Of a DNA stretch of 64,000 nt, positions 23,313 through 35,742 are shown in pieces; positions within the stretch are counted from its first letter, which is position 1, and each line of letters starts with the position of its first letter. Location of the stretch: contig NW_025064911.1 of NCBI RefSeq assembly GCF_019112545.1, positions 254,762-318,761 of the forward strand, given 5' to 3'. A model generated the notes under the pieces. That model ran no database searches. It was not told the DNA's origin and was given only the letters and a program-made list of their open reading frames with translations. The translations under genes and the position numbers were made by a program. This DNA comes from Guyanagaster necrorhizus. Its lineage: Eukaryota; Basidiomycota; Agaricomycetes; Agaricales; Physalacriaceae.

Positions 23313-25193
23313 TCAAAACCGCAACGGCATGCGTCTACGCGACAGCCCTTCCGGCAGCCTCGGTACAGGGGGGATCTCAGACCCAGGTAGCTCCCTCCCA
23401 TTCTGATCAAACATCGCCTCAATTCTCTTAACGAACCTCTGCCTTGCCACCTCACTTTTCTCGAGGTCCATAATACTGGCTCGGCTGTCTCCACTCCACG
23501 TACTCAATCTTCCCGTCGACACCGCTCCACGTTCTAATCGGTACATCGTTGAGCGTCCCACACTCTTGTTCTCCTCCGGATACCGCGAGTAGCCATCGGA
23601 ATCATAGTCCTCTGTTTGATTATTCCTGTGCATGGCTTCCGGGGACTGGTTACGGTCGAGAGCGACGCGTATGTCTTCCCCAGAACTTGAATGGCCCGAC
23701 GTCCGCTGAAAACGAGCAATTACATCACGCATCACTTCTGTATCATCACTGGAAGGCTGTTCCTCATCCCATCTATTAGGAAGCGCATACAGATCTCTGT
23801 ACCGCTTGACCTTGACGCGTGCCTCAAGACCTGGTTGGCTGGCCAAGGTGTTGATCGGGCGTGCAGGAAACGGTGCCTCCTTACCTCTCTTCGGGACGGA
23901 CGGAGGCGCAACGGCGAACTGTCCGTTCTGACGCTGCTGCGTGGCGAAGTAGCCCTGATCCTGGTCACTAGGGACTCTCGGTAAGGGAACTGTCGGAGGA
24001 GGACTGGGAGGAGGAAGTTCGTGATGAGATAGCAGGTGCGTCGGAGGGGGCTGCAATGGCAATGGTGATTGCGACCGAGGAGATGGAACGATGTAATCCA
24101 TAGACGGTATGACCTCTCCGGAAGCCCCAGAGCGATTGCTTGGTGGCCTAGGCTCTTCGTTGACAGCCAGATGGCCTGAATCTGAAACTGAGTATTTGGG
24201 TGTGAGCGATGGGCCAGCACCTGGTGTAGGAGAATTTACGCGTCGTGACAGGAAATAGGGGCGAGGTTTGCTCGGGGAAGGTGCGTGTAAAGACTCGACG
24301 GAGGGGGCTATCGACGGGATGTTAACATATGGTGACCAGCCCCCCGCAGATACTGGAGAAGTATCCCACGTCTTGGATGGGCCTCGGCCAACATTGTCAA
24401 GATAAAGAGGCTCAGGAATACGCTTGTTACCAGACTGATGTCTTTGAATGAGAGTAGGTGAGGGCGGGGATGGAGAACGGGTAAGAGGGTATGAAATCGG
24501 TGGATATTTATTCTGAGATGTAGAAGATGCAAAGGAGGATGCGGTGAGCTTGGAAAAAAAGGAATGATTGGTGCTTGAACTTCCGTGGTGATCACTGCTA
24601 TCGCTGCTCGCGAAATTGACGCCGACCCGTCTGGTAGACTTGTGAGAAGTTGTGCTATGCGACACGCTCTGAGCTACCCCATGGTCAACAGTAGACTCTG
24701 GATTATCAATAGAATCCCTGTCGAACTCTCTGAATCCGTTGAATGTGGCGATGGAAGGTGATGGCGTCGACGAAATTGTAGAGGTGTCGGTGGAGACAAA
24801 TGGTCGTACGGGTGGTGGTAATGGTGGATCTGTATTTGCACCAGCATTAAGATCCCCCAACGTCGTGGCAAAGCGAGCGGCAATAGGCAGACGGAAAACA
24901 GGTAGCGGCTCAGGAAGAGGTGGTGGAGATGGCTCGTGGAGGTTTGTCTTAGACCTCGTCCCCAATCGAAAAATCCTAGACTTGGATTTTTTGGGGGTCG
25001 TTGGTGCAGCAGACGCATAGCCATCATCTGTTTCGTACCCCGCGCTAAATGATTTCTTCTTCTTCAGTAACTTTGTGCGAGACCGTCGCCCATTGGAAGG
25101 AGGAATGGAGTCGGTCTCATAATAACTGGCGTAGCCTTGGTCGACATTGTCGACGGCTGCCTTGTTTTGTCTTCGTTCATCGCCCCTCGACAT
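23313..25193 (-). CDS. Ser/Pro-rich protein with PFP...RDLY motif
   Basis: A single exon encodes 626 residues beginning MSRGDERRQNKAAVDN. The protein is dominated by Ser/Pro-rich, likely disordered sequence with a Tyr-rich start (YASYYETD, SAGYETDDGYASA) and many proline runs (PPPSPPPTVPLP) that could bind SH3 or WW domains. Toward the C-terminus are KRGKEAPFPARPINT and RYRDLYALPNRWDEEQPS, the same ordered pair found in the protein at 10392-11807. After this comes a more helical, charged end (SEVARQRFVKRIEAMFDQNG) that may fold as a coiled helix. It lies 12 kb from its likely relative and in the opposite orientation. I know no function. The clean long frame and shared motif support it as a real gene. 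Confidence 0.75.
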   Translation of the reverse strand: MSRGDERRQNKAAVDNVDQGYASYYETDSIPPSNGRRSRTKLLKKKKSFSAGYETDDGYASAAPTTPKKSKSRIFRLGTRSKTNLHEPSPPPLPEPLPVFRLPIAARFATTLGDLNAGANTDPPLPPPVRPFVSTDTSTISSTPSPSIATFNGFREFDRDSIDNPESTVDHGVAQSVSHSTTSHKSTRRVGVNFASSDSSDHHGSSSTNHSFFSKLTASSFASSTSQNKYPPISYPLTRSPSPPSPTLIQRHQSGNKRIPEPLYLDNVGRGPSKTWDTSPVSAGGWSPYVNIPSIAPSVESLHAPSPSKPRPYFLSRRVNSPTPGAGPSLTPKYSVSDSGHLAVNEEPRPPSNRSGASGEVIPSMDYIVPSPRSQSPLPLQPPPTHLLSHHELPPPSPPPTVPLPRVPSDQDQGYFATQQRQNGQFAVAPPSVPKRGKEAPFPARPINTLASQPGLEARVKVKRYRDLYALPNRWDEEQPSSDDTEVMRDVIARFQRTSGHSSSGEDIRVALDRNQSPEAMHRNNQTEDYDSDGYSRYPEENKSVGRSTMYRLERGAVSTGRLSTWSGDSRASIMDLEKSEVARQRFVKRIEAMFDQNGRELPGSEIPPVPRLPEGLSRRRMPLRF

Positions 25194-27567
25194 GGAAAAG
25201 AATGAGTGGAAAAGAGTGTAGCAGTAACGATGGAAAATGCCAAAGCCAGCCTGGGCAATGAAGAAACGAAATTTAACCTTGTTAGTTAGATACCTTCCAA
25301 ACTGACCAAACTGACGTCACAATGTGACACATCCCAAATCGGGAAGTCGAAAAAGGGTTGGAGCGCCATGACAACGTACAACATCTGTCTCCGTCTGTTC
25401 CTTGCCGTTGAATAATATGTAAAGGCGTAAACTCCTCTCTCTTATGTCCTCACCTACTCCCTGAGAAAAACCCTCTGCGTAGGGTAGACTCGAAGGTAAC
25501 AATGTCGGATGTTCCAATGGAAGAATGCATGCTGCCAATTGACCTCTTCTTTCTCTTATCTTCTCGTAAATTTCAGATGAATTCAAGCTTCTTTATGCCG
25601 TTTCGCTAGAATTCGCTTTGTTTCGTTGCTTTCTTAGACGTCCCTTCTCAATGTGAGTACTCGTCTTCGGTCCTTACCTTCGGATATGGCTGACGCCTGT
25701 GCCTGGATTACGGCAGAACCATGGAAGAAAGCCACTTTTCACTATTGATATCTCTCATAACAAACCCTTCGTGTGGTAAGATTTCCCAGGATTTCCCCTG
25801 TCTTGCGCAGTTCCAGGGCTCCAATTTAATGCACATGGAATATCTAGTTCTTTGTTGGGGATCTCACGTCGGTCCCGACGAACCCAACAGACATTGAAAT
25901 GCGGTCGGGCGATTCGCCACTTTATCTGCTCCAGTTCCAAGTTCGAACGCATAGTCAATTTCAAGCCGGGCCAGACTCGGCCTGTCCCGCCAAAGAAGCA
26001 TTCGCTACGCAAAATTTGTAAATGTTCGGTTGTGCAATTATCGCAGATTCATGGTCACTAATATTTCAGTTTCGAGGGGGGATTTGCCACTGTGACAAGT
26101 ACACAGACTGATTCACACGCCAATTCTTACATTCCCTTTCCTCGTTAGCGTTCCTGCCGTCACTAAAGTAAACGGACACTGATGAGAAGCGTAATCCCTG
26201 TGCCTAGGCGCCCTCCAGTGCCTCTGTTGAAGTCATACATGCATCATCGATATCGTTACAGGGCCTATTGATACCGCCACTGCGGTTCTACATTTATATA
26301 GCTTAACGCCAAATCCTCGTGGCTACGAACAGCTCCCCTGGATGTACTCCTCATGATCAAACGCCCCCCCGAACTAGGCGGGTCTGTCCTTAAACAATAA
26401 CTATACAGTCCTCCGAGTTTGAGCAGAAGGAGGGACTTATAGCTGATTCGATAATCTGCTCTATGAATGCTATTCACTCAGTCAACATCCGTGGTAACAG
26501 TCTATTCATCAGATTTGTGCATCAACTGCTAATTCTATGCATTACAGCATTCATAGATTGTGGCATAGATTGGTAGTTGGCGAGAAATTCAATGTGAAAT
26601 TACATTCTTCCCAAAAAAACGTCGTTCCCACCTGCGTCCTTTCAGATACATTTGCCTCTGGGACAACCACCCTCCCTTCCCTGCCATGCTATTTGGACCA
26701 CCGCAACGCTCTTTCTTTTTCCCAATCCAAAGCTCATCATTCCTCCTTAGGCATGATGTTTGTATTAGTGTTGCATGAATCTATTGCTACATCTGGCCGG
26801 GAAAAACAGTGATGGCCTCTTTACGCTGATTTATCCACGCAACCATCGGTTAGCCAGCCGTGCAATTCTAAAAGCTCCATGAAACTTTGTTACTGTCTCA
26901 ACAGCCTATCTGATCCATCTCGTCGTTGGGAAGGTCTACTCCAGATGCCCTGACTTCAAGTTGACATGACTCGAATTTGAACTCGACTATATGGGATTTC
27001 TTTTGTCTCCATCATGTAGGAAATTTTTCAGCAGCACAGTTGAATTCTCACACTTCAGGTCGAAGGCCGCCGTGGTTCTTGTAATACTCGGATATCTCCT
27101 AGAAGTAAGTACGCTAAAAACTCGAATAGGCTCATGTTGTACTTATTTTAAAAAGTTTACTTCAAAATGGAGTAGCGCCAGCCTGATTTGAGCCGACTGC
27201 TCTTTGCACCCACGGCCGGAAGCTTCGGACTTACGAACCTTACAATACCATATCTGAATCAGATTTCCTTACGCTCGCGGCTCCTTGCCTTTTCGATTGT
27301 TAACCTCAGGGAACAGCCCAGCGTTACAAAAGGCTAGCATCATATGCTTTATGTTTCTCTTATGGCGCAAGATGAAGATCGTTGAACGCTGTGTTCTAAG
27401 CTCAAACCTCTAAAGTGCAAAAATACAATCCGCACGATGTGTGCGGATGTTACATTGGTCTATTTTAGTCGATAATGTATAGCGGCTTACTGTTATAACA
27501 CCGCGACAGACAGACAGTCCTAGTTCCTGCCCGCGTTGTTCCAGGCAATTTTCCATGGATCCGGGCT
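25194..27567. other. 2.4 kb gene-poor stretch
   Basis: Frames up to 91 codons occur on both strands (25317-25586 minus, 26537-26812 plus) without conserved motifs or consistent splice signals. Composition is more AT-rich after 26050. I see no transposon ends, tRNA or repeats, but old decayed elements cannot be excluded by eye. Confidence 0.4.
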
Positions 27568-28900
27568 TTGCGGCACGAGTTATCCTCGCCTTTCATTGAG
27601 CCCATGGAATTTCTGACATTTCTATACAGCGGAAAATCATCCCGATGGCGGCCCTCGGTGCTTACAAACACCAACGACCTTTCCTCCGATTCCCAACCTG
27701 CCTATGCCAAAAGCTTTTTGGACCAGATACGCGACCCATTGAAAGATCCGCCTGGTTTGGTTTTTTCAGACAAGCTTGAGCTCCCACAAGGCTATTCTTT
27801 CCCCTGCCCGTCACCTTCCAGTCGAAGTACTCGTGGAGATATTCCTCTACACACTCAAGGACTATTTCGATGTCCTACAAGTTACTAACGGCCCTTACGT
27901 GCTGTCGCACGTCTGCCGTAGCTGTCGAGCAGTGTCCTTGGCTTGTCCAGAACTCTGGAGAAACTTCGTGCTCCCGTGGACGAATCTCTACCCTCGCATC
28001 ACCGATCCGGCCTATCTTGACACGCGGCCAGGCCAACATCCGCTTTTCCATCATCTATATCCCGGAGAAGGCCAACACGGCAATCAAGTTCTTTTATCAA
28101 TACCTCCTCTGGGAATGTCATACTCGGACCCTAGTTCCAGTCGAGACATTTTTGCACAGAACATATACGCAGTGTCGGCCATCTCATCTAACTTATGACT
28201 AACGTCCCTATCCCAATGGGGTCTTAGAGATCCTCTGCGTTGAATGCCACTACTCGCGATAACCCAGTGTTGAATGCCGCTACCCGCGGTATGCAGAGTC
28301 TGTCTGGCATCCTTAATTCGCTTCACTCGTTGTGTCTATGGAATCTGTTGGCTACCTGGTTCTCCCGACTTTAGACAGTGAGAAATCTGGACCTGGATAA
28401 CAGGTATTTAAATAAATGCCTTCCGCGTTGGAAGGGTTTATTCAGCATTGGGTTGCATGCTTAAATAATTGAGGATCGCCGGAGGACACCCAAAAGAACA
28501 CTTCAAAGCTCTCCTAGCCACGAACACTATCACGGATCTGACTATTGGATGAATCGTTTGCGGAAGAGAGTATGCTGTAACCCTTCTCATAATGCTTACT
28601 CATAACGTGAAGAATAACGCGCTGCTTCCTCGCTTGGAACGTTTCTCTCGGATTGCCGATATTTCATCGTTCCGATTTGATGGACGTTGTTTGGTGGATA
28701 TGATAGAATCGCGGGTAACTGGGGGAGTTGGAACGCGATTGCAGTTTGTGAGGGTAACATGTCGCCGGTCGGACGTGGCGGTCAAAGTTGAGTGATGCGC
28801 CGTTGAACCAGTTGAACAGGATGAAAGAGGATGAGGATTTATTAGACGTCCAGACGGTAACAACGAGCATTCTACTGATGCCGGCCTTAGACGTCACTGT
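27568..28900 (+). pseudogene. F-box/LRR-type protein, degraded
   Basis: From an acceptor-like GGTTTTTTCAG at 27768 the frame reads SSHKAILSPARHLPVEVLVE and IFLYTL, then VLSHVCRSCRAVSLACPELW, which is an agaricomycete F-box (SPxRxLPxEVLxEIF with the distal V-C-xxW-xx-A and P-LW). F-box proteins recruit substrates to SCF ubiquitin ligases. The frame ends at 28198. Continuations typical of the family sit in other frames: a shift near 28040 gives IIYIPEKANTAIKFF, and beyond 28290 are pieces such as LHSLCLWNLLATWF and MPSALEGFIQHWVACL. Together these suggest frameshifts and stops in the LRR part. The 5' part (27568-27767) has no convincing coiled-coil start. It is more likely a relic of this large, fast-turnover family than a working gene. 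Confidence 0.5.
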
Positions 28901-29851
28901 CAACAAGACTTGGGTTCCCTCAAAAAGTCCAAATCACGTTAAATAAGGTGGATACTTTCTCCGTGCAAAGAATGGGTGTAGCGACAGTAAGGCAATTAAA
29001 TACCTATCCGAATATTGAGATACCGAGTACAGGAACAGTGTTCATGTACTTACGGAAAATCGCAATTGCTCGGCATTAGATCGAACCTGCCAAAGACTGT
29101 ACTTCGGCATAAAAAACTATGTATGTAAAGATTTAACCATGCGCACTCTCTTCTTATATAAAAGATAGTGACACGACAAGACATGATATACTCAAGTACG
29201 ACTGATTAGTCTTGTTTGACGAATTCTAGAAGTTGTAGTTTTCAACTATGGACTGGGTTGAGGATGGTTCGTAGGTGTTCTTCGTTTCTGGAATGAAGGG
29301 GTCGTACGAGATATAGCGTAAGGTGACCAACCTGGCACGTTTACGCAAGTCATACAGCATGGTAGCAACCGGCAAGGAGGCATGAAGAGGCAACTCTAGG
29401 AGAAGAGGTGGGATAAGAAACTCTTCATGCTGCGTAAATCTGCGCAATTCTATTTCGTTTTTACCGCAAGAATTATTGCATTCACTATGCAGCTATCTCG
29501 CTACGTTGCCCAGCACTCACCCTAACATCAGAGCTACAGAGTTGCGCTGCCATCAACAGCTGAAAGTACTGTTGATACCTGAAGGGAGCAAAGTAGAGAC
29601 GACGTAATCCTGGAGTCGTGCGCCGTCACGGGCAACTGGGATTCAGACAGGCGAAAACGACGTCGCCGAGTCCGGGACGTGCCCTGTCCGGGTAGAGGAT
29701 TATGTCTAGATGGATAAGGACACCTGTCTTCCCTTCCTACGACTCGGGTTGTTTTCCATCAATGAACCTTATGTTCGAGTGATTTCATCGTAACCATCAT
29801 ACATGTTACAACAAGGCAAGTGTACCTACTCCGCCGCCGTGACTGCAGACG
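28901..29851. other. Intergenic, possible short frame at 29226-29447 (-)
   Basis: A 73-codon minus-strand frame (29226-29447) reads fairly protein-like (LPLHASLPVATMLYDLRKR) but has no splice partners or recognised family. The rest shows nothing. Confidence 0.3.
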
Positions 29852-31806
29852 TCACAAAGCATCCAGCATCATAATATCGTAATCTTTCTGTATGAGATCA
29901 TACTCCAACGCGCCAGAGATCGCGCTTATGCAAGAGGCCAAATGAAGAGGATACTTGACGTCCCCAGCCTTCCCGGCCCAGTCAAAATCAATAAACCTGA
30001 CCCTATCACCCCTGTTCTCTTCGCCGGTCGCATCTGCAATCATGATATTCTGCCTACGAAGATCTCCATAAACAAGGTCTTGGTTGTGAAGCGCATCGAG
30101 ACCCTTGATAGCCTTTTTGATGTCCTCCGGTAGGCGTCTGCCGCTATAGGCACCCACGAGTGTTTGATCTTGGATGTATTCCATAACAACCATCTGCAGC
30201 TTTCCGTACGAGACGCCGCACCCGTCGATTGGTCCAACGTACAGAAGCGCCGGTGCCAGCTGAAGCTGCGCCAAAAGTTTGTGTGCTTCTTCGCCATAAT
30301 GCTGGATGAAGTTGACCACGACCTTCTTCTGCCCCTCCGCATTTAAAGTAGCTAGAAATGTCACATTTTTCCTCCAATTCCAGTGGCGAAATGTACGTGA
30401 AGCTGACCTTCTTGTTATTGAATCGAGAAGAGGTGATTGAGGGGAAAAAGCGAGGATGGGGCTTGTTTTCCTCAAGAGGCTGGGGTTTCAGGTTTTTGTA
30501 GTAAGTTTGAAGCTCTTTGATTGAACGTTGGAGGGCATAAAATATGCGAGCGACGCGAAGAAAGTGGTCGTCGTCGTCAACACGACTGTTTCCAAGCCAC
30601 AAGTAGTCTGTAAGACGTTGAACGATGACCTGGCTGGTGAACACAGCTCCTACTACTATCAGCCACGGTCCTGCCAATCCAACAATGAAAGAGGGACAGC
30701 AGCAGCCCTCACTAATTTGCCAATGCTGTGTGAGAGAGTACAGTCAGTAAAGACCGCAATACAAGGTGATGTAAAAAGCTTACCGTTATATCAGCCCAGA
30801 ATTTTATGTAGGAGAAGGAACCCTGGACGGAGGGCTCTGATCCACCCTCTCCAAGTTCACTCTCCTTCTCTACGATGACGACCGCAGCCGTTTCATCGAT
30901 GGTCGTGCCTCCGCACAAAGCAATGTGGTCCTCCGATGTACGATCCAAGTTAACGGCCTGGAAGAAGGATTGGTTAAGAATTTTGGATAGCAACGTCCGG
31001 TTCTGCTGGGTACATGGTTGTTCGGAGACCTGGATGGCAGAGCTGGAGCGCATGAGGCTCACGGTATCACAAACGACAGCTTCAGGGATGTCCATCTCTG
31101 TGTCCACAAGCTTGGAGCGAAGACAGGATGAAAGAATTCGATAGGTGGCGCAACCGTTTGTTTGCTTGCGGTTGCATTGTAACATCCATCCAGAATGGGG
31201 AACCTGTTACCCTGATGAGCATTATAAGAGTGGGATTGGGCGTTGACCGACGGACTTTCGCTCTTACTGGCACCGGCGACGACACAATCGTACTCTGAAT
31301 ATGAAAAATCAAGATTTGGAACGTGCCTATAAAAGAAAGATTAACACACTGTGAATGAGCACTGGTACGAAGTCATCGAGCTCAGGCTCTTCTTGTGGCG
31401 ATATGGGGCGGATTCGCGAGGGGCGAGTTCGCGAGGCTGGCCGCTGAATGTCGATGATTATATGTGTCTTTTTGACTTGCATACCCAACTGATGCCCACT
31501 GATCTCAACAATAGATTCAACGGTTTGTTCAAACTCTGCAGGTTTGGCGACGTCACTGAGCTTGCGGCCTGCCAGTCGCGCCCTCAAGGCTTCTGGCGCT
31601 GAATACCCTGAAATAAGGAATCCATTTGGCTGTAAAGGAAGGTTAAGCGGAGTACAACGACAAGAAAGAGCCGAATATCCACGCACCAGCCAGACGACAG
31701 CGCTGTAAGCTGGTATACCTGAGTATTCGCTTCGGAACTCCTTTATGAGGTCTACCATGTCCTTGTCGTCCTCAATCTTGACTTTGATTGACTTTGATGA
31801 TGCCAT
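29852..31806 (-). pseudogene. Protein-kinase-like (FDW-type) gene with a frameshift
   Basis: This belongs to an expanded agaricomycete family with an N-terminal domain and a kinase-like C-lobe. Exons read MASSKSIKVKIEDDKDMVDL, PNGFLISGYSAPEALRARLA, SEQPCTQQNRTLLSKILNQS, EPSVQGSFSYIKFWADIT and GLAGPWLIVVGAVFTSQVIV. The kinase-like part follows: MVVMEYIQDQTL (hinge), HNQDLVYGDLRRQNIM (catalytic-loop D and N) and VRFIDFDWAGK (DFG replaced by DFDW, as in the family), ending DIMMLDAL. Frame is lost between SPLELEEK and VTFLATLNAEG. Removing one base from the T5 run at 30366-30370 would restore family sequence, and no GT-AG intron there fixes the phase. The usual lysine in VVVKF is Asn (KVVVNF). 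It is either a recent pseudogene, a pseudokinase, or affected by a homopolymer sequencing error. Confidence 0.6.
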
Positions 31807-32944
31807 TCAGGACATAGCCATCCTCTATGACCACTGCGTAGACTGTCCGCTCTGTCGGCGTTGTGTTGGTGGCGGCCACTTGCCACAGGTGGTGGTCGTG
31901 ATTACCTTGGCTGTCAGTACAAATAGGTGGCTGTGCTTAAAGGATGAGCGGCTGGGTGCTATCACCCGGCCCACCTTTCTCGTAGGGGTGCATGGGAATT
32001 CCTCATCTGCTGTTCATGCCTCCGATAAAACTCTCAGCTGTTAACGAGATCCTCAATCCTGATGGATCTGTACGTAATTATCATTGGGCCCTGAGGGCTT
32101 TGGGTCCTGTTTTTCAGTGTCGAATGATACGTGCATAGAAATTTTCTTCAGTGATGACCTTGGCTTATCTGTCATAAGTTCTATACATACACCGATGAGT
32201 CAAAGGTTGAATACCTCAAAGATTTTCTGGGTCAGCATCGATGAAGAGGAAGCGTATTACACTGTTGCCAACTCTGGTCAATACGATGAACTGCTGTCTC
32301 CTCCTCAGCGAAACCGTGTTCACCCATAAGTCGGGTCCTCCTCGTCCTCATTCACCTGACTGTTGTCATCGAGCTAATACAGAGAACCCCTTGCTCTAAA
32401 TGCAAACAACTCTCTTAGCCACAATATTCAAATTATCTAAATAGTTCATCCTCGGGCCAGGGATTTGCTCGGAGACTTGAAATCTGTGAACTGGGAAATC
32501 TCTTCCAACAAAGAGTTAGTTATGGAGTTCATCGGAATTATCCGGAAAATACCACTGGACATACTACATACTACGACGTCCTAGTGTGTCTCTGCTTTTT
32601 GCTGCTTTGCACCCTTGTTTGTTGTTGCATTGTCAGCCGAAGGGGATTTGTTTCGTACTACAAAGCGGCCATGGTCATGGTCAATCTTTGTTATCTGTTC
32701 CATGTCTCTCGTTCATTCCCTCTACAAAACGCTGTCTGAGACCTTTGTAGAATGACTTTGATATCCGGTCTAAATGAAAGTGTAAGAAGGGTAGTCCGTA
32801 CGATTAATACATTCTTGTAACATTTGCGACATCGGCGGCTTAGTTCTTATCTCCCACGGCCTCAGGAGCATGCCAATCATATTTTATACAATCCTACTAG
32901 AACTTTGATAGTGCAAATCTGTAAAACCTCCATAACCAATCTGA
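31807..32944. other. Intergenic, no gene seen
   Basis: This is the promoter side of the kinase-like gene and the 3' flank of the P450. Short plus-strand frames (31745-32044, 32084-32329) lack family signals. Confidence 0.45.
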
Positions 32945-34945
32945 CTAGGGGCCTGAGATCAAAGAGAACGCTTTCGCCGAGCGCGGCTTCACGTTATATT
33001 TATAGGGCTTGGGATGACTGACACTAATTCAGTGCAAATTCCTCATTTTCACTGAAGGAAGTCCTCACCTTATAGTCCCGTTCGTATTCTCATGCACAGG
33101 AACCAGCGGGACTCCGTCCTCCATCGCATACGTGATATCAAAGACAGCTAGAGACATCACGATGCAGATGTACAATGATGCATCCGCGAGATGCATCCCG
33201 GGACAGACACGACGCCCAAAACCAAAAGCGAAGTGTCGAGGATCTCTCTGTGTCTCCTTGCCGATATAGCGACTAGGGTTGAAAGTGAACGGGTCTGGGT
33301 AGACTTCCGGGTCGTGTAACATATTCCTTCAATGACAACGGTTGATATGGCTGGAGGTGGACAGTCGGGAAACGCACCATAGATTAGCGATGATAATAGC
33401 GCCTTTGGGGATTAAGTATCCATCGATGACGCCATCTTCTGTAGCACGATGTGGAACACCGAGTGGCGCTACGTTGTGCCATCGAAGCGATTCTGTCACC
33501 ACAGCGTTGACGTAGGGAAGGTGCTCGCGGTCAGCATAGCCGGGCAGCCTGTCTGGTCCTACAAAGGCGTCGATCTCGGCTTGGGCGAGCTTTTGGACCT
33601 CTGTCGAGTGTTGAAAGATTATGAAATTTGGGGCCAGTGGATCACGCACCAGGATGCAGGACCATTGCTAAGAAAAAGCCATGCTGTGCGGATACCGTGG
33701 TATCCGCGCCAGCTAAGAGAGGACGAGGATTTTAGGAGAAGTTGAAGCAGAAGCATTGGAGATGGAATAAAATGAGGAACTCACCGCCGTAAAGCGACCC
33801 CGCAGTATGCTTGATTTCGTAGATGTATTCTGAAGTTATTTTTTCCTCGTTTTCGAGCGCGGCTGAGACGAAGGAGCGGGGTGCTGTTCCGGTTAACTAG
33901 GCAGGGATTTACCTTTGGAGGATGATACCGCTGCGTAAGTAAAACTTACTATCTGCTGCCAAGCAACGTTATAGGGGACGTCGACCATGTCGTTGAATGC
34001 TTTGGACCATTCCCGAGCTAAGGTCTTGAACCCTCCGCCAGGGAACCATTCTGGTAAGAAGCGAAGTACGGGAAACACATCTACCAGGAATTTACCAGGA
34101 GTTGACGCGATATTGAAGTTATTGTTGGCATCTTCGACAAGAGTGACGAAGGGATCGTTGTTTGCTAGAACTTCGATACCGTAGGTCATTTTCATGATCA
34201 GTGAACCGGAAAGTCTACCGTCGTTCAGATAAGAGGTCTGTATAGAATATAAAACGACCTACTTTCGAAGCTGCGCACTGAGCTCATTTGGAGAAGTGCT
34301 TAGCCGTCGTAAAAACTTGCGTGTTTCCTCTTCTTCGATGTCAAGGTATTTCCCCACAGCACTAGCAGAGCCTATAAGCCGACCGATGTGTTTGCGGTAG
34401 TTCCTGAGCGCCGCTCCGTACGGCATCAGCACAACCGTCTTGGAGTAACCCACAAGCTCTCCACCCATCTCGAGTTTGGGGCGGTCCGAGTATGTGGCAC
34501 CCTTTCGGTCTAGATCCTCCATTGCTCGAGCAGAGTTGAGGATAACCAAGGGCTGGCCTAAGATTTTGACGGAGCATATATCTCCTACGATTTACCAAGA
34601 TAAAGGAAATGCAGTTAAAAGAAAAACTGTTGAAGACGCGGTTGTGATAGTACGCACCATATTGACGGCTCCATTCAGCATATGTGAGCCACTGCTTGCT
34701 GTTCGGCATGTCGAACACATTCTGGAAAAAGGATGCAAGTAGCTATCAGTAACGGAGCTTTTGACGGTGGACAGATATAACTGTACTCCGATGATGGGTA
34801 ATCCTCTTGGACCGGGCGGGAGGTATGGGGTGATAGACTTCCGATAGGCGAGAATACGGGAGACCACTAATAGAGCAACAGCTAAGCCTGCAGCTGCAGG
34901 GCCCAAGACGGAGAAGGACATCTTGAGAGACATAAGGTTCTTCAA
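32945..34945 (-). CDS. Cytochrome P450 monooxygenase
   Basis: This is a heme-thiolate monooxygenase anchored in the ER by the N-terminal helix (LGPAAAGLAVALLVVSRIL), followed by the proline hinge PYLPPGPRGLPIIG. Exons give NVFDMPNSKQWLTYAEWSRQ, the C-helix region (YGAALRNYRKHIGRL), the I-helix AGADTTVSA, the K-helix ExxR (VVTESLRW), the PERF-like FNPSRY and the heme loop FGFGRRVCPG with the Cys ligand. The last small exon follows an intron ending CTGAATTAG and reads VSHPKPYKYNVKPRSAKAFS, with the stop at 32945. The start is most likely ATG 34945 (MKNLMSLKMSF), though two in-frame ATGs follow. It resembles fungal P450s often labelled O-methylsterigmatocystin oxidoreductase-like, a label with no substrate meaning. 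No biosynthetic core gene is nearby. It appears intact, with about eight short introns. Confidence 0.88.
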
Positions 34946-35742
34946 AGCTTGCTATCGATCGACGCGATTAAAGCGAGTTATGTGCAATTCCACCGCCACA
35001 GGGTCGGTAGACTACAAACATATATCGTAAGTATATATATTATTCTAGTCCATCAGATCTCTGGGAGGATGGCAACACCTTGGATTCCGATGGAACCGAC
35101 GAAAGCGTTAGGAGCCATTAGTAGGTCAGGACCCGGCCCGGGAACGAATTCATAGGCGCCGATGGTCCCAAAAATTGTCCGGTGGTTCAGAATGGATAAC
35201 AGAAGCATAGAGACAATCTGAGCACATGAGAGCTACTTGTATTAAAGTGAGGCCTCGGTTATGTTGGTTTCAACTTGTTGGTCCAAGCAGGATGTCAGTT
35301 CAACCACGTGGCAACGGCTTCCCTCAGGGCCGGCTCAGGTTCGGAATCTTACTTTTCATTTTGATACGAACGATTCACTTCACTCACATGGACAGGCCCT
35401 AGGATTCACTAGAACCGACCAAATTTTCTAGCATTCCATATTGTCCTTCCTCTTCGATAAAACTTTGGGAATGTATCACCATTGCAATCTAGGCGGATGT
35501 ACTGTATTTGCGATTTTTCGTCAGCACACTCTTAATCTAGGATTTATCCCCTTGGTTTAAGTCTGCCATCACCTTCTGGGGTTTTCCGAGCTTCTGTCAA
35601 TGAACTCTCAGGTCCGACCAGTGATTCATGAAGTCGCTCTCGTTATCTGCGGAGGTTTCCGATAATAAAAGAGAAAGAACGCTTCCAATTCCTGTTGACA
35701 CTTCCTCTGGCCTAGGAAAAAAATCTCTTGCCGGTCTTTACA
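34946..35742. other. Divergent promoter region
   Basis: This 797 bp separates the P450 (-) and the DUF6534 gene (+). A TA-rich run (GTATATATATTATTC) at 35031-35046 could serve as a TATA element for the P450. No coding seen. Confidence 0.45.

Noticed and set aside
23732..24220. 162-codon minus frame inside the 23313-25193 gene
   Set aside because: It overlaps the 626-codon frame in another phase, has no start context or motif, and its Arg/Leu/Ser/His-rich composition is a frame-shift image of the Pro/Ser codons.
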